NCBI RefSeq assembly: GCF_015624505.1
Contig: NZ_CP061379.1
Span: 1,860,001 to 1,924,000 of the forward strand
DNA length: 64,000 bases
Reading direction: 5' to 3'
From: Bradyrhizobium commune
Lineage (GTDB): Bacteria; Pseudomonadota; Alphaproteobacteria; Rhizobiales; Xanthobacteraceae
Positions 34,949 through 44,614 of this stretch are shown in pieces. Made by a program: the position numbers and the translations under genes. The notes under the pieces are model-generated. The model was not told the DNA's origin and ran no database searches. It saw only the letters and a list, made by a program, of their open reading frames with translations. Position 1 is the first letter of the stretch. Each line of letters opens with the position of its first letter.

Positions 34949-36352
34949 ATGAGACTGCCGCGCGAGATCGGACCCATCCACTTCGTCGGGATCGGCGGGA
35001 TCGGCATGAGCGGCATTGCCGAGGTACTGGTCAATCTCGGCTATACCGTGCAGGGCTCGGACGCCTCCGACAATTACAATCTCGACCGCCTGCGCAAGAA
35101 GGGCGCGAAGGTTTCGGTCGGCCACAAGGCGGAAAATGTCGATGGTGCCGAGGTTGTCGTCGTCTCCACCGCGATCAAGCGCGACAATCCGGAATTGATG
35201 GCGGCGCGCGAGCGGCGCATTCCCGTGGTGCGTCGCGCCGAGATGCTGGCCGAGCTGATGCGGCTGAAGAGCTGCGTCGCGATCGCCGGCACCCACGGCA
35301 AGACCACGACCACCACCATGGTGGCGACGCTGCTCGATGCCGGCGGTCTCGATCCCACCGTGATCAACGGCGGCATCATCAACGCCTACGGCTCCAACGC
35401 GCGTCTCGGCGCCGGCGACTGGATGGTCGTCGAAGCCGACGAGAGTGACGGTACGTTTTTGAAGCTGCCGACCGACGTTGCGATCGTCACCAATGTCGAC
35501 CCCGAGCATCTCGATCACTTCAAGACGTTCGACGCCGTGCAGGACGCCTTCCGCCATTTCGTCGAGAACCTGCCGTTCTACGGTTTTGCCGTGATGTGCA
35601 TCGACCACCCCGTCGTGCAGACGCTCGTCGGCAAGATCGAGGATCGCCGCATCATCACTTACGGCCAGAATCCGCAAGCCGATGTGCGGCTCCTTGATCT
35701 GACGCCGATGGGCGGCGGTTCGAAGTTCAAGGTCGCGTTCCACGATCGCAAGACCGGCGCCGTGCACGAGATTGCCGATCTGATGCTGCCGATGCCGGGA
35801 CGCCACAACGCGTCCAACGCGACGGCTGCGATTGCGGTGGCGCGCGAGCTCGGCGTTACGGACGATGCGATCCGCAAGGCAATCGCCGGCTTCGGCGGCG
35901 TCAAGCGCCGCTTCACCAAAACCGGCGAATGGAACGGCGTCACCGTGATCGACGATTACGGCCATCACCCCGTCGAGATCGCGGCGGTGCTGAAGGCGGC
36001 GCGGGAATCCACCAACGGCAGGATTGTCGCCGTGGTGCAGCCGCATCGCTACACCCGCCTGCAATCGCTGTTCGAGGAATTTTGCACCTGCTTCAACGAT
36101 GCCGACGCGGTTGTCGTCGCCGACGTCTACGCCGCGGGCGAAACGCCGATCGAGGGCATCGACCGCGAGCATTTCGTCTCGGGCCTACGCGCGCACGGTC
36201 ATCGCGAGGTGATCCCGCTGCCGGCGTCGTCGGAGCTTGCCGGCATCGTCAAGGGTCTCGCGAAGTCCGGCGATCTCGTCGTCTGCCTCGGCGCCGGCAA
36301 CATCACGCAATGGGCCTACGCGCTGCCCGGCGAATTGAAGGCGCTGGGGTGA
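34949..36352 (+). CDS. murC: UDP-N-acetylmuramate:L-alanine ligase
   Basis: A 467-residue Mur ligase. The N-terminal Rossmann motif is [20 protein letters not shown]-binding is by [13 protein letters not shown] (112-124). [21 protein letters not shown] and [16 protein letters not shown] follow, with [13 protein letters not shown] near the C-terminus. It adds L-Ala to UDP-MurNAc, the first ligase step. AGGGAACAG precedes the ATG at 34949. Confidence 0.96.
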   Translation: MRLPREIGPIHFVGIGGIGMSGIAEVLVNLGYTVQGSDASDNYNLDRLRKKGAKVSVGHKAENVDGAEVVVVSTAIKRDNPELMAARERRIPVVRRAEMLAELMRLKSCVAIAGTHGKTTTTTMVATLLDAGGLDPTVINGGIINAYGSNARLGAGDWMVVEADESDGTFLKLPTDVAIVTNVDPEHLDHFKTFDAVQDAFRHFVENLPFYGFAVMCIDHPVVQTLVGKIEDRRIITYGQNPQADVRLLDLTPMGGGSKFKVAFHDRKTGAVHEIADLMLPMPGRHNASNATAAIAVARELGVTDDAIRKAIAGFGGVKRRFTKTGEWNGVTVIDDYGHHPVEIAAVLKAARESTNGRIVAVVQPHRYTRLQSLFEEFCTCFNDADAVVVADVYAAGETPIEGIDREHFVSGLRAHGHREVIPLPASSELAGIVKGLAKSGDLVVCLGAGNITQWAYALPGELKALG

Positions 36353-36359
36353 GTACTCT

Positions 36360-36502
36360 GATGAGGGTCTCACAAGCCGCCGCAGAGCAAACTGCGCTCC
36401 CTCCCCCCTTGTGGGGGAGGGCGGGGGAGAGGGGTGGCCGCGGGCGAGGTCTGAGTTCGTGGCTACCCCCCTCCCTGACCCTCCCCCACAAGGGGGGAGG
36501 GA
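36360..36502. repeat. CTCCC-type palindromic intergenic repeat, copy 2
   Basis: This unit begins GATGAGGGTCTCAC, like the copy at 7025, and contains CTCCCTCCCCCCTTGTGGGG (from 36397) with its inverted partner CCCTCCCCCACAAGGGGGG near 36479. The whole can fold into a long hairpin between murC and murB. Confidence 0.7.
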
Positions 36503-36539
36503 ACGGGAATTGTGTGCCTTCCTCACCTGAGGAAGCGGC

Positions 36540-37460
36540 ATGAGCTTCCCCGACATCACCCCCGACCTCAAAGCCGCGATGCCGGATCTCCGCGGCCGGT
36601 TGCTCGCCAACCAGTCGCTCGCCGAGCTGACCTGGTTTCGCGTCGGCGGTCCGGCGCAGGTGCTGTTCACGCCGGCGGATGAGGACGATCTCGCCTACTT
36701 CCTCGCGCATCTCGCTTCCGACATTCCGGTCTATGTCGTCGGTGTCGGCTCCAATCTGATCGTGCGCGACGGCGGCATTGCGGGCGTGGTGATCCGGCTG
36801 GCGCCGCGCGCCTTTGGCGATGCGACTGCGAATGGTGACGTCGTCACCGCCGGGGCGGCCGCGCTCGACAAGCGTGTCGCGGAGGTTGCGGCCTCCGCCA
36901 ATATTGGCGGGCTCGAATTCTACTTCGGCATCCCCGGCACGATCGGCGGCGCGCTGCGGATGAATGCCGGCGCCAATGGCGGCGAGACCAAGGACGTGCT
37001 GGTCGAGGCCACCGGCGTCGGGCGCGACGGCACGAAGCACGCCTTCTCCAACGCCGACATGAAGTTCGTCTACCGCAATAGCGGGGTCGATCCCGCCATC
37101 ATCTTCACCTCCGCGCGGTTTCGCGGCGAGATCAGGGATTCCGAAGCGATCCGCGCGCGCATGGCCGAAGTGCAAAGCCATCGCGAGACCGCGCAGCCGA
37201 TCCGCGAAAAGACCGGCGGCTCGACCTTCAAGAATCCGCCCGGCCATTCCGCCTGGAAGCTGGTCGATGCTGCCGGCTGCCGTGGCCTGCGTGTCGGCGG
37301 CGCGCAGGTCTCCGAGATGCACTGCAATTTCCTGATCAACACGGGCGATGCCACCGCGCACGACATCGAGACGCTGGGCGAGACCGTGCGCGAACGGGTG
37401 AAGGCAAATTCCGGAATTGAGCTACACTGGGAAATCAAGCGGATCGGAATTCCGGACTAA
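36540..37460 (+). CDS. murB: UDP-N-acetylenolpyruvoylglucosamine reductase
   Basis: A 306-residue FAD enzyme. FAD-binding motifs are [13 protein letters not shown] and [38 protein letters not shown] and [20 protein letters not shown] (active-site Ser region) follow. It reduces UDP-GlcNAc-enolpyruvate to UDP-MurNAc with NADPH. GAGGAAG upstream of the ATG supports the start. Confidence 0.95.
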   Translation: MSFPDITPDLKAAMPDLRGRLLANQSLAELTWFRVGGPAQVLFTPADEDDLAYFLAHLASDIPVYVVGVGSNLIVRDGGIAGVVIRLAPRAFGDATANGDVVTAGAAALDKRVAEVAASANIGGLEFYFGIPGTIGGALRMNAGANGGETKDVLVEATGVGRDGTKHAFSNADMKFVYRNSGVDPAIIFTSARFRGEIRDSEAIRARMAEVQSHRETAQPIREKTGGSTFKNPPGHSAWKLVDAAGCRGLRVGGAQVSEMHCNFLINTGDATAHDIETLGETVRERVKANSGIELHWEIKRIGIPD

Positions 37461-37482
37461 CGCAGACAGGCGACGACAGCAC

Positions 37483-38469
37483 ATGCGCATCACCATCCTC
37501 TTCGGCGGCTCCAACCGCGAACGTCTGGTTTCGGTCGCCTCGGCCCAGGCGCTGCATCTGGCGCTGCCCGAGGCCGACCTCTGGTGGTGGGACGTCGAGG
37601 ACAAGGTGCACGTCGTGCAGTCCAAGCAACTGCTCGAACACGCCCGTCCGTTCGAGGACGAGTTCAATCCCGGCACGCGCGGCATTCCGCTCGCGCAGGC
37701 GCTCGACCAGGCCAAGGCGGAAGACCGCGTACTGGTGCTCAGCCTGCATGGCGGGCGCGCGGAGAACGGCGAGTTGCAGCTGATGTGCGAGGCGCGCGGC
37801 GTGGCCTTCACCGGGTCGGGCTCAGCCTCCTCGCATCTCGCTTTCAACAAGATCGCGGCCAAGCGGTTTGCTGCGCTCGGCGGCGTGACGCCGCCGGAGG
37901 GTATCGCGCTCGAAAATATCGACGAGGCCTTTGCCGAATATGGAAAGCTGATCGCCAAGCCCGCGCGCGATGGCTCGAGCTATGGCCTGATCTTCGTCAA
38001 CGCCAAGCAGGATCTCATCGCCGTCCGCAACGCGGCCAAGCAGGAAGAATATGTGATCGAGCCCTATATCGCCGGCACCGAGGCGACCTGCGGCGTGCTG
38101 GAGCGGCCCGACGGCTCCATCATCTCGCTGCCGCCGATCGAGATCATTCCGGGCGAGGGCAATTTCGACTACGCCGCAAAGTATCTTTTGAAGTCGACCC
38201 AGGAGATCTGCCCGGGCCGCTTCGCGCCGGAGATCACCGCCGCGCTCAAGGCGCAGGCGATGCTGGCCCACCGCGCGATGTCCTGCACTGGCTATTCCCG
38301 TTCCGACTTCATCGTCTCGGACAAGGGGCTGGTCTATCTCGAGACCAACACGCTGCCCGGGCTGACCAAGTCGTCGCTCTACCCCAAGGCGCTGAAGGCC
38401 GAAGGCATCGCGTTCGTCGACTTCCTGAGCGGCCTGATCGAGCTGGCCCAGCAGCGGATGCGGAAATAG
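37483..38469 (+). CDS. ddl: D-alanine-D-alanine ligase (divergent motifs)
   Basis: A 328-residue ATP-grasp ligase. Key residues by analogy to E. coli DdlB are present: Glu in FGGSNRERLVS, Ser in KPARDGSSYG, Arg in GYSRSDFIV, and Asn in YLETNTLPGLTKSS. Two usual motifs differ: HG..GEDG reads LHGGRAENGE, and the FYDYEAKY loop reads FDYAAKYLL. By position, 22 bp after murB and before ftsQ, it is the cluster's ddl and supplies D-Ala-D-Ala to MurF. Loss or change of specificity cannot be excluded. Confidence 0.85.
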   Translation: MRITILFGGSNRERLVSVASAQALHLALPEADLWWWDVEDKVHVVQSKQLLEHARPFEDEFNPGTRGIPLAQALDQAKAEDRVLVLSLHGGRAENGELQLMCEARGVAFTGSGSASSHLAFNKIAAKRFAALGGVTPPEGIALENIDEAFAEYGKLIAKPARDGSSYGLIFVNAKQDLIAVRNAAKQEEYVIEPYIAGTEATCGVLERPDGSIISLPPIEIIPGEGNFDYAAKYLLKSTQEICPGRFAPEITAALKAQAMLAHRAMSCTGYSRSDFIVSDKGLVYLETNTLPGLTKSSLYPKALKAEGIAFVDFLSGLIELAQQRMRK

Positions 38470-38818
38470 TTAGGATTGGTTAACGGCTGGACGGGCGAAA
38501 CGGGCCGGTTTGGTGGCCAAAACCGGTAAAATGCCGGACATCGTGGCATAACTGCCTCACATGGCTGGGCAAAAAGCGTCGCCCGTTAACGAACTTTACC
38601 TTTTGTTTACCAGGAAGTCCGAAGGTTAACGCTGGCGGTGCATATGACGTTTTGGCTGCCGGCGCGTGAGCTGTGGCGGATGTCTCCGTTACCAGCGAAT
38701 GCTTTGAAGGGGAGCGGTTTCTTCTGCCGAAGACCATCACCCGGCCCGGCACGTTCGAGACGTCATGTTCGCCAGGACCCGCGCGATGTCGCGGGCAAAC
38801 TGTTGACGAGCTCGTGCA
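38470..38818 (+). promoter_or_regulatory. Candidate internal promoter region for ftsQAZ with TTAAC elements
   Basis: A 349-bp gap, unusually long for this cluster. It has four TTAAC elements: in TTAGGATTGGTTAACGG near 38470, GTTAACGAACTTTACC near 38585, and GGTTAACGC near 38625. The paired TTAR-N6-TTAA/TTAC spacing resembles CtrA sites, which are known to control ftsQA in Caulobacter. The remaining part to the ftsQ start is non-coding in all frames by eye. The regulatory reading is inference. Confidence 0.4.
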
Positions 38819-39859
38819 ATGGATGGTGCAGGAAGCCTCACCCGGTCGTTTCTGAGATCGCTGAGGCCCCAAGCTGACCTGAAGGCGGCCGCTATTGGAG
38901 CGGTCGTGCTTCTGCGCGAGTGGGTGCAAGAAAAGCTCGACCGCAAGCGCGCGGAAAGACTTCACGAGAAGCGCGCTGCCACCAAGCAAAAGATCAAGGC
39001 CAAGGCCGTCGTCGAGCGCGAGCCGCCGCCGCGCGTGGTCGCGCTGGTCGAACGCTATCTGCCGCGCCGGGTCGGGATCGGCATGACCGTGCTGCTCCTG
39101 GTCGGAAGCTGCGGCCTCGGCATCGTCAAGGGCGGGCACCTCCAGGATTTCATCACCGCCGTCAGCGACGCCCGTAATGCCTTGGCCAATTCGGCCGGCT
39201 TTCGCATCACCTCGGTCGTGATCAATGGCCGCAAGCAGCTCAGCCAGGACGAGATCCTCGCGATCGGTGGCGTCAGCGGCCGCTCCTCGCTCCTGTTCCT
39301 TGATGCCGACAGCGTCCGCGACAAGCTCAAGGCCAATCCCTGGATTGCCGATGCGACCGTGCTGAAGCTCTATCCCGGCCGGCTCCTGATCGACATTACC
39401 GAGCGCCAGGCGTTCGCGCTGTGGCAGGAGGGCGGCCGGCTCTCGGTGATCGCCGACGACGGCGCCGTACTCGAACCCTACGTCTCGCGCCGGTTCCTGA
39501 CGCTGCCGCTCGTCGTCGGCAAGGGCGCCGAGACCCAGGCCCGCGATTTCCTCGCGCTGCTCGCGCGCTATCCGCAGGTGAATGCGGTGACCAGGGCCGC
39601 GATCTTCGTCGGCGAGCGGCGCTGGAACCTGCGGCTGAAGGATGGTCTCGACATCCGCCTGCCCGAGCAGGACGTCGGCAATGCGCTGGCCGCGCTGTCC
39701 AGGCTCGACAAGGAAGACCGGCTGTTCTCGCGCGATATCGTCGCCGTCGACATGCGTCTGCCCGATCGCCTCGTGGTGCAGCTGTCCGACGACGCCGCCA
39801 AGGCGCGCGAAGACCTGTTCAAGGACAAGAAGAAAAAGAAGGCCGGGGACGCTGCATGA
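38819..39859 (+). CDS. ftsQ: Cell division protein FtsQ
   Basis: A 346-residue bitopic protein. A long, basic, Lys/Arg-rich cytoplasmic region (about residues 1-85) is followed by one membrane segment (GIGMTVLLLVGSCGLGIV, about 87-104). The POTRA domain (FRITSVVINGRKQLSQDEIL, NPWIADATVLKLYPGRLLIDITER) and the FtsQ beta domain (AFALWQEGGRLSVIADDGAVL) come next. It links FtsA/FtsK-side proteins with FtsL-FtsB and controls FtsWI. The C-terminus is poly-lysine-rich. Its stop overlaps ftsA by ATGA. Confidence 0.92.
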   Translation: MDGAGSLTRSFLRSLRPQADLKAAAIGAVVLLREWVQEKLDRKRAERLHEKRAATKQKIKAKAVVEREPPPRVVALVERYLPRRVGIGMTVLLLVGSCGLGIVKGGHLQDFITAVSDARNALANSAGFRITSVVINGRKQLSQDEILAIGGVSGRSSLLFLDADSVRDKLKANPWIADATVLKLYPGRLLIDITERQAFALWQEGGRLSVIADDGAVLEPYVSRRFLTLPLVVGKGAETQARDFLALLARYPQVNAVTRAAIFVGERRWNLRLKDGLDIRLPEQDVGNALAALSRLDKEDRLFSRDIVAVDMRLPDRLVVQLSDDAAKAREDLFKDKKKKKAGDAA

Positions 39860-41178
39860 CCGGTCTCGATCGCACCCAGACGCCGAAGACGCGCCAGATG
39901 CCGCACAAGCGCGGCGGCCTCGTCGCCTGCCTCGACATCGGCACCAGCAAGATTGCCTGCATGATCGCGCGGCTGAAGCCGTCGGCACCGAGCGAAGCCC
40001 TGCGCGACCGCACTCACGCGGTGGAGCTGATCGGTTACAGCCAGATCCAGTCGCGCGGCATGAAGGCCGGCGCGGTGGTCGATCTCGCCGAATGCGAGCA
40101 GGCGGTGCGCCAAGCCGTAGGCCTCGCGGAGAAGATGGCCAAGGTCCGGGTCGAATCTGTGCTGCTATCGGTCTCCGGCGGCCGGCTCGCAGGCCAGCTG
40201 GTCGAAGCCGCGGCCGATATCCGCGGCGGCGCGGTGACGCCTGCCGACGTCAGCCGCGTCACCTCCACCGGCATGCGCCACGCCACCGGCGCGGGCCGCA
40301 CCGTGCTGCACGCGCTCCCGGTCGGCTACACGCTCGACGGCGCCAAGGGTATCCGCGATCCCCGCGGCATGGTCGCGCGCCAGTTCGGCGTCGACATGAA
40401 CGTCGTCACCTGCGACGCCACCGTGGCGCGGAACCTGATGCTGGCGGTGGAACGCTGCCATCTCAATGTCGAAGCCATGGCGGCGAGCCCCTATGTGGCC
40501 GGCCTGTCGGTCCTGACCGACGATGAGGCCGACCTTGGCGCGGCCGTGGTCGAGATGGGCGCGGGCACCACCACTATCGCCGTCTACTCGGGCGGCCGCT
40601 TCGTGCACGCGGCCGGTTTTGCGGTCGGCGGGCAACACATCACCATGGATCTCGCGCGCGGACTCTCCGCGACCATTGCCGATGCCGAGCGAATCAAGAC
40701 GTTATACGGCACGGTCCTCACCGGCGGATCGGACTCGCGTGAGCTGATGTCTGTACCGACGGCCGGTGACGAGCAGGATCTGCCGCAGATCGTTTCGCGC
40801 GCCACCATCGCCAACATCGTCAAGCACCGTGCCGAGGAAGTCTTCGAAATGGTTCGGGACAAGCTGAAGGATTCGCCCTTCGCGGCAGAGCCCAAGGGCC
40901 GCGTCGTGCTCTCGGGCGGCGCCTCGCAGCTCACCGGCCTCGTCGAGCTCGGATCGCAGATTCTCGGCCGGCCCGTGCGGGTCGGACGTCCGCTCGGTTT
41001 CGGCCGGCTGCCCAACGAGGCGAAGAACGCCGCGTTCGCGGTGCCGGCCGGCCTCCTCGTTTACCCTCAATATGTTCACCAGGAACATGTCGAACCGCGG
41101 CATACGCGGCAGCAGGTCAAGACAGGGACCGGCGGTTATTTCGGAAAGGTCGGACGATGGCTACGCGAGGGTTTTTGA
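39856..41178 (+). CDS. ftsA: Cell division protein FtsA
   Basis: A 440-residue actin-like ATPase. Phosphate 1 loop LVACLDIGTSKIACMIARL (about residues 24-42), the 1C SHS2 domain (VESVLLSVSGGRLAG), phosphate 2 motif VVEMGAGTTTIAVYSGG, adenosine motif RVVLSGGASQLTG, and a C-terminal amphipathic helix (FGKVGRWLREGF) for membrane binding. It tethers FtsZ to the membrane and recruits the divisome. It starts inside the ftsQ stop codon. Confidence 0.95.
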   Translation: MTGLDRTQTPKTRQMPHKRGGLVACLDIGTSKIACMIARLKPSAPSEALRDRTHAVELIGYSQIQSRGMKAGAVVDLAECEQAVRQAVGLAEKMAKVRVESVLLSVSGGRLAGQLVEAAADIRGGAVTPADVSRVTSTGMRHATGAGRTVLHALPVGYTLDGAKGIRDPRGMVARQFGVDMNVVTCDATVARNLMLAVERCHLNVEAMAASPYVAGLSVLTDDEADLGAAVVEMGAGTTTIAVYSGGRFVHAAGFAVGGQHITMDLARGLSATIADAERIKTLYGTVLTGGSDSRELMSVPTAGDEQDLPQIVSRATIANIVKHRAEEVFEMVRDKLKDSPFAAEPKGRVVLSGGASQLTGLVELGSQILGRPVRVGRPLGFGRLPNEAKNAAFAVPAGLLVYPQYVHQEHVEPRHTRQQVKTGTGGYFGKVGRWLREGF

Positions 41179-41265
41179 TGACTCCTTTCCGCAATTCCAG
41201 ATTTTCACCAACTCCCGCGGCCGCCGGCCGGGGCGAATCCACGCGCGCGTGATCGAGAGGCAAAC

Positions 41266-43047
41266 ATGACCATCAGCATCAATGTTCCTGATATTCACGA
41301 ACTGAAGCCCCGGATCACCGTGTTCGGCGTCGGCGGCGCCGGTGGCAACGCCGTCAACAACATGATCACGGCGGGCCTCCAGGGCGTCGACTTCGTGGTC
41401 GCCAACACCGATGCGCAGGCGCTGACGATGTCGAAGGCGCAACGCATCGTGCAGATGGGCACCGCGGTCACGCAAGGCCTGGGCGCTGGCTCGCAGCCGA
41501 ACGTCGGCGCCGCCGCCGCGGAGGAGGTGATCGACGAGCTGCGCGACCATCTCTCGGGCGCCAACATGGTGTTCGTCACCGCCGGCATGGGCGGCGGCAC
41601 CGGTACGGGTGCAGCGCCCGTCATCGCCAAGACCGCGCGCGACATGGGCATTCTCACCGTCGGCGTCGTGACCAAGCCCTTCCACTTCGAGGGCGGCCGC
41701 CGCATGCGCACCGCGGAAGCCGGCATCAACGAGCTGCACAAGGTCGTCGACACGCTCCTGATCATCCCGAACCAGAACCTGTTCCGGGTGGCCAACGAGA
41801 AGACCACCTTCGCCGACGCGTTCGCGATGGCCGACCAGGTGCTCTACTCGGGCGTCGCCTGCATCACCGACCTGATGGTCAAGGAAGGCCTGATCAACCT
41901 CGACTTCGCCGACGTCCGCGCCGTCATGCGCGAGATGGGCAAGGCGATGATGGGCACGGGCGAGGCCTCCGGCGACAAGCGCGCGCTGACCGCCGCCGAG
42001 GCCGCGATCGCCAACCCGCTGATCGACGACAGCTCGATGAAGGGCGCCAAGGGCCTCCTGATCTCCATCACCGGCGGCAAGGACCTGACCCTGTTCGAGG
42101 TGGATGAAGCCGCGACCCGCATCCGCGAGGAAGTCGACCAGGACGCCAACATCATCGTCGGCGCCACCTTCGACGAAGCCCTCGACGGCCTGATCCGCGT
42201 CTCGGTGGTTGCCACCGGCATCGAGCAGGCCGCGATCGCCCGCAACAGCCAGGCGACCAGCGCGCCGGTTGCGAACGCAGCGCCGCAGCAGGCTCCGGCG
42301 CCTGCTGCTGTGGCCGAGAGCCGTCTCGCCGACCTGACCGCGCGGCTGCGCGCCGACAACCAGCGCATGGCCGAACGCGCCCAGAAGCTGGAAGCGCAGA
42401 TTCCGGCCGCAGCGCCGGTTGCACCCGCTGCGCCGCGTCCGAATGTCGAGCGTGCGGCGCTCGCCGCCATCGCCGCTGCGGTTGCGGACGTTCCGCAGGC
42501 GCCCGCGCCGCAGACCTATGGCGACGTCACGGTGCGGCCGATTGCCCAGAAGCCCACGCTGTTCCCGGAGCCCGAGCAGGCGCCGCTGGCCATGCATGAG
42601 CCGATGACGCCGGAAACCTTCATCCCGCCACAGGCCGAGCGTGCGCCGGCCCGCGCGCCGCGGATGCCGCGCCTCGACGAACTGCCGATGCCGGCCCAGG
42701 CCGAGCTTCGCCAGGCCCGCGGCGAGGTCGAGGACGAGACCCCGCAGAAGACCCGGCTGTCGCTGCTCCAGCGTCTCGCCAATGTCGGCCTCGGCCGTCG
42801 TGACGAGGAGACCGAGGCGCCGATCGCCGCCCGGACCGCTGGTCCCGCGATGCCGCCGCTGCCCGATCGCAAGCCGCAGCGCACCGTGGCGCAGCAAATC
42901 GCGGCCAGCGAGCCGGTGTCGGAATATGCCCGCCGCCCGGCGCCGCAGGGTCTCGACGCTCATGGTCGCCCGGCACCTGTTGCGCCGGCGCCACAGGGCG
43001 ACGACCATCTTGATATCCCGGCCTTCCTGCGGCGGCAGGCGACCTAA
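41266..43047 (+). CDS. ftsZ: Cell division GTPase FtsZ
   Basis: A 593-residue tubulin homologue. The GTPase core (1-320) has [12 protein letters not shown], the tubulin signature [12 protein letters not shown] (108-119) and the T7 loop [11 protein letters not shown]. An Ala/Pro/Gln-rich disordered linker of about 255 residues follows, long as in other alphaproteobacteria. It ends with the conserved peptide [10 protein letters not shown] that binds FtsA and other partners. GAGAGG precedes the ATG. It is followed at once by a strong terminator, closing the dcw transcript. Confidence 0.97.
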   Translation: MTISINVPDIHELKPRITVFGVGGAGGNAVNNMITAGLQGVDFVVANTDAQALTMSKAQRIVQMGTAVTQGLGAGSQPNVGAAAAEEVIDELRDHLSGANMVFVTAGMGGGTGTGAAPVIAKTARDMGILTVGVVTKPFHFEGGRRMRTAEAGINELHKVVDTLLIIPNQNLFRVANEKTTFADAFAMADQVLYSGVACITDLMVKEGLINLDFADVRAVMREMGKAMMGTGEASGDKRALTAAEAAIANPLIDDSSMKGAKGLLISITGGKDLTLFEVDEAATRIREEVDQDANIIVGATFDEALDGLIRVSVVATGIEQAAIARNSQATSAPVANAAPQQAPAPAAVAESRLADLTARLRADNQRMAERAQKLEAQIPAAAPVAPAAPRPNVERAALAAIAAAVADVPQAPAPQTYGDVTVRPIAQKPTLFPEPEQAPLAMHEPMTPETFIPPQAERAPARAPRMPRLDELPMPAQAELRQARGEVEDETPQKTRLSLLQRLANVGLGRRDEETEAPIAARTAGPAMPPLPDRKPQRTVAQQIAASEPVSEYARRPAPQGLDAHGRPAPVAPAPQGDDHLDIPAFLRRQAT

Positions 43048-43071
43048 GGATTGTTACAATAAGGCGGACGC

Positions 43072-43110
43072 AAAAAGGCCCCGGCGGGATGCACGCCGGG
43101 GCCTTTCCTT
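43072..43110 (+). terminator. Rho-independent terminator after ftsZ
   Basis: A perfect 10-bp GC stem (GGCCCCGGCG / CGCCGGGGCC, 43077-43086 and 43094-43103) with a 7-base loop, preceded by AAAAA and followed by TTTCCTT. It lies 25 bp after the ftsZ stop. Confidence 0.92.
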
Positions 43111-43220
43111 ATGTTCCGTGCATATCCGGGTTGCGCGCTCAAGCAACTGATTTTAAATCATTAATTACTTGTTTGGTGGTTCAGTAAAGCTGCCGATACC
43201 GGTCCCGAAACCCGGCGCAA

Positions 43221-43327
43221 TTTGGTTAAGCCTTGGCGCGAATACGGCAGGTTTGGGGTAACAATCGGTAAAAAAGCGTGAGTTGGCGCTGTTTGGGGCA
43301 GTGACTATGGTTTGGCGTGACTTGGGG
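43221..43327 (+). repeat. Phased TTGG array (degenerate ~30-bp tandem units) upstream of lpxC
   Basis: TTGG begins at 43222, 43233, 43253, 43283, 43293, 43312 and 43322: steps of 11, 20, 30, 10, 19 and 10 bases, all close to whole helical turns. TTGGCG-N4-TTGGGG occurs twice with identical spacing (43283-43298 and 43312-43327). The unit of about 30 bp repeats four times in degenerate form. It lies in the non-coding gap between the ftsZ terminator and lpxC. All sites would face one side of the helix, as expected for a protein-binding array. Confidence 0.55.
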
Positions 43328-43408
43328 ATACGGATTCGGACGGGCGGCCTAGGCCGGTTAGTCGGGTCTTGTATAAGTCGCGTTGGGTCGTAGTGGGGCG
43401 GGTTCCTG

Positions 43409-44371
43409 ATGAAATTTAGCCGGCAAACAACGCTTCGTGCGCAAGCCACCGTGGCCGGCGTCGGCGTTCATTCCGGTCTTCCCGTCACTCTCACGCTTGG
43501 ACCTGCACCCGTCGATGCAGGTTTTATTTTTGTCCGCACCGGACTTGAGGGAAGTGACCGCGAGGTCCAGGCGACCGCCGAGCAGGTCGTCGCGACGGAT
43601 CTTGCTACGGTGCTGGGTGATAATGACGGGCCACTCGTTTCGACCGCTGAGCATGTGCTTGCTGCACTGCGAGGCATGGGGGTGGACAACGCCACCATCG
43701 AGATCGACGGCGCGGAAGTGCCGATCATGGACGGCAGCGCAGCGGCCTTCGTCGCGGCGATCGATCAGGCCGGGATCGTCACCCAATCGGCCCAGCGCCG
43801 GTTCATTCAGGTTCTGAAGCCGGTCTCGGTCGCTATCGGCGACTCCTTCGGCGAGATACGGCCCTATGCCAACGGCTTCCGCGCGCAGATCGAGATCGAT
43901 TTCGCCAATCCCGTGATCGGCCGGCAAGCTTATGAGTTCGAGCTTGTGCCGGAACGCTTCCGCCGTGAGATCGCTCGCGCCCGGACCTTCGGTCTAATGT
44001 GCGATCAGGCGCGGCTCTGGGCCGCAGGCTATGGTCGCGGCGCATCCTTCGACAACACCGTGGTTTTCGACGAAGAGCGGCTGCTCAATCCCGAGGGCCT
44101 GCGCTATGCCGACGAATGCGCCCGTCACAAGGTGCTGGACGTGATCGGCGATCTCGCGCTGGCCGGCCTGCCGCTGCTTGGCGCTTATCGCTCGGTGCGT
44201 GGCGGCCACAAGCTCAACCACGCCGTCCTGACTGCGCTGCTCGCCGATCGTACCGCCTGGCGGGTCGTGGAGGGCGAGGCCGCCCGCCGCACCACGCGTC
44301 CCGTGGTCGAGGTCGGCGGCGGCATCGTTGGCGGCCGGATCGCCGCGGCCTACGGGCCGGACGTGTCCTAG
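43409..44371 (+). CDS. lpxC: UDP-3-O-acyl-N-acetylglucosamine deacetylase
   Basis: A 320-residue LpxC. Zinc ligands are His 82 in STAEHVLAAL, His 240 and Asp 244 in CARHKVLDVIGD. The general base Glu 81 and catalytic His 267 in RGGHKLNHAV are also present. TLRAQATVAGVGVHSG at the start and ARTFGLM fit the family. It carries out the committed step of lipid A synthesis. It is separated from ftsZ by a terminator and the phased array, so it has its own promoter. Confidence 0.96.
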   Translation: MKFSRQTTLRAQATVAGVGVHSGLPVTLTLGPAPVDAGFIFVRTGLEGSDREVQATAEQVVATDLATVLGDNDGPLVSTAEHVLAALRGMGVDNATIEIDGAEVPIMDGSAAAFVAAIDQAGIVTQSAQRRFIQVLKPVSVAIGDSFGEIRPYANGFRAQIEIDFANPVIGRQAYEFELVPERFRREIARARTFGLMCDQARLWAAGYGRGASFDNTVVFDEERLLNPEGLRYADECARHKVLDVIGDLALAGLPLLGAYRSVRGGHKLNHAVLTALLADRTAWRVVEGEAARRTTRPVVEVGGGIVGGRIAAAYGPDVS

Positions 44372-44614
44372 GACCTGTTGCCGCGGGCGACGTGTCGGCG
44401 GCTTCTCCGGGAAACTCCTGGTAACCATGATCCACTAGGATTGCGGCAAGTTCGCCTTAATCCGGGCGGAATGCCTGCCTATCCGGTAGGTTAACGATCG
44501 TTTTTCGGTTACACGGGCGTGGTCGCATGGCAGGCACCACGGGCACATTTCGCGCCCATGACGGGGATCATGGGCTGGCGGGCACCGCATCACAGGGCGT
44601 CAGGTCTTAAATTC
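44372..44614 (+). other. Gap between lpxC and bamD
   Basis: No gene is seen in these 243 bp. A GTAGGTTAACG element near 44486 and AT-richer sequence (TCGTTTTTCGG) around 44500 may mark a promoter for bamD. Confidence 0.35.

Noticed and set aside
43221..43327. TTGG array as a CRISPR array
   Set aside because: Repeats are only 4-6 bases in degenerate 30-bp units with no constant repeat or spacer structure, and no cas genes are present.
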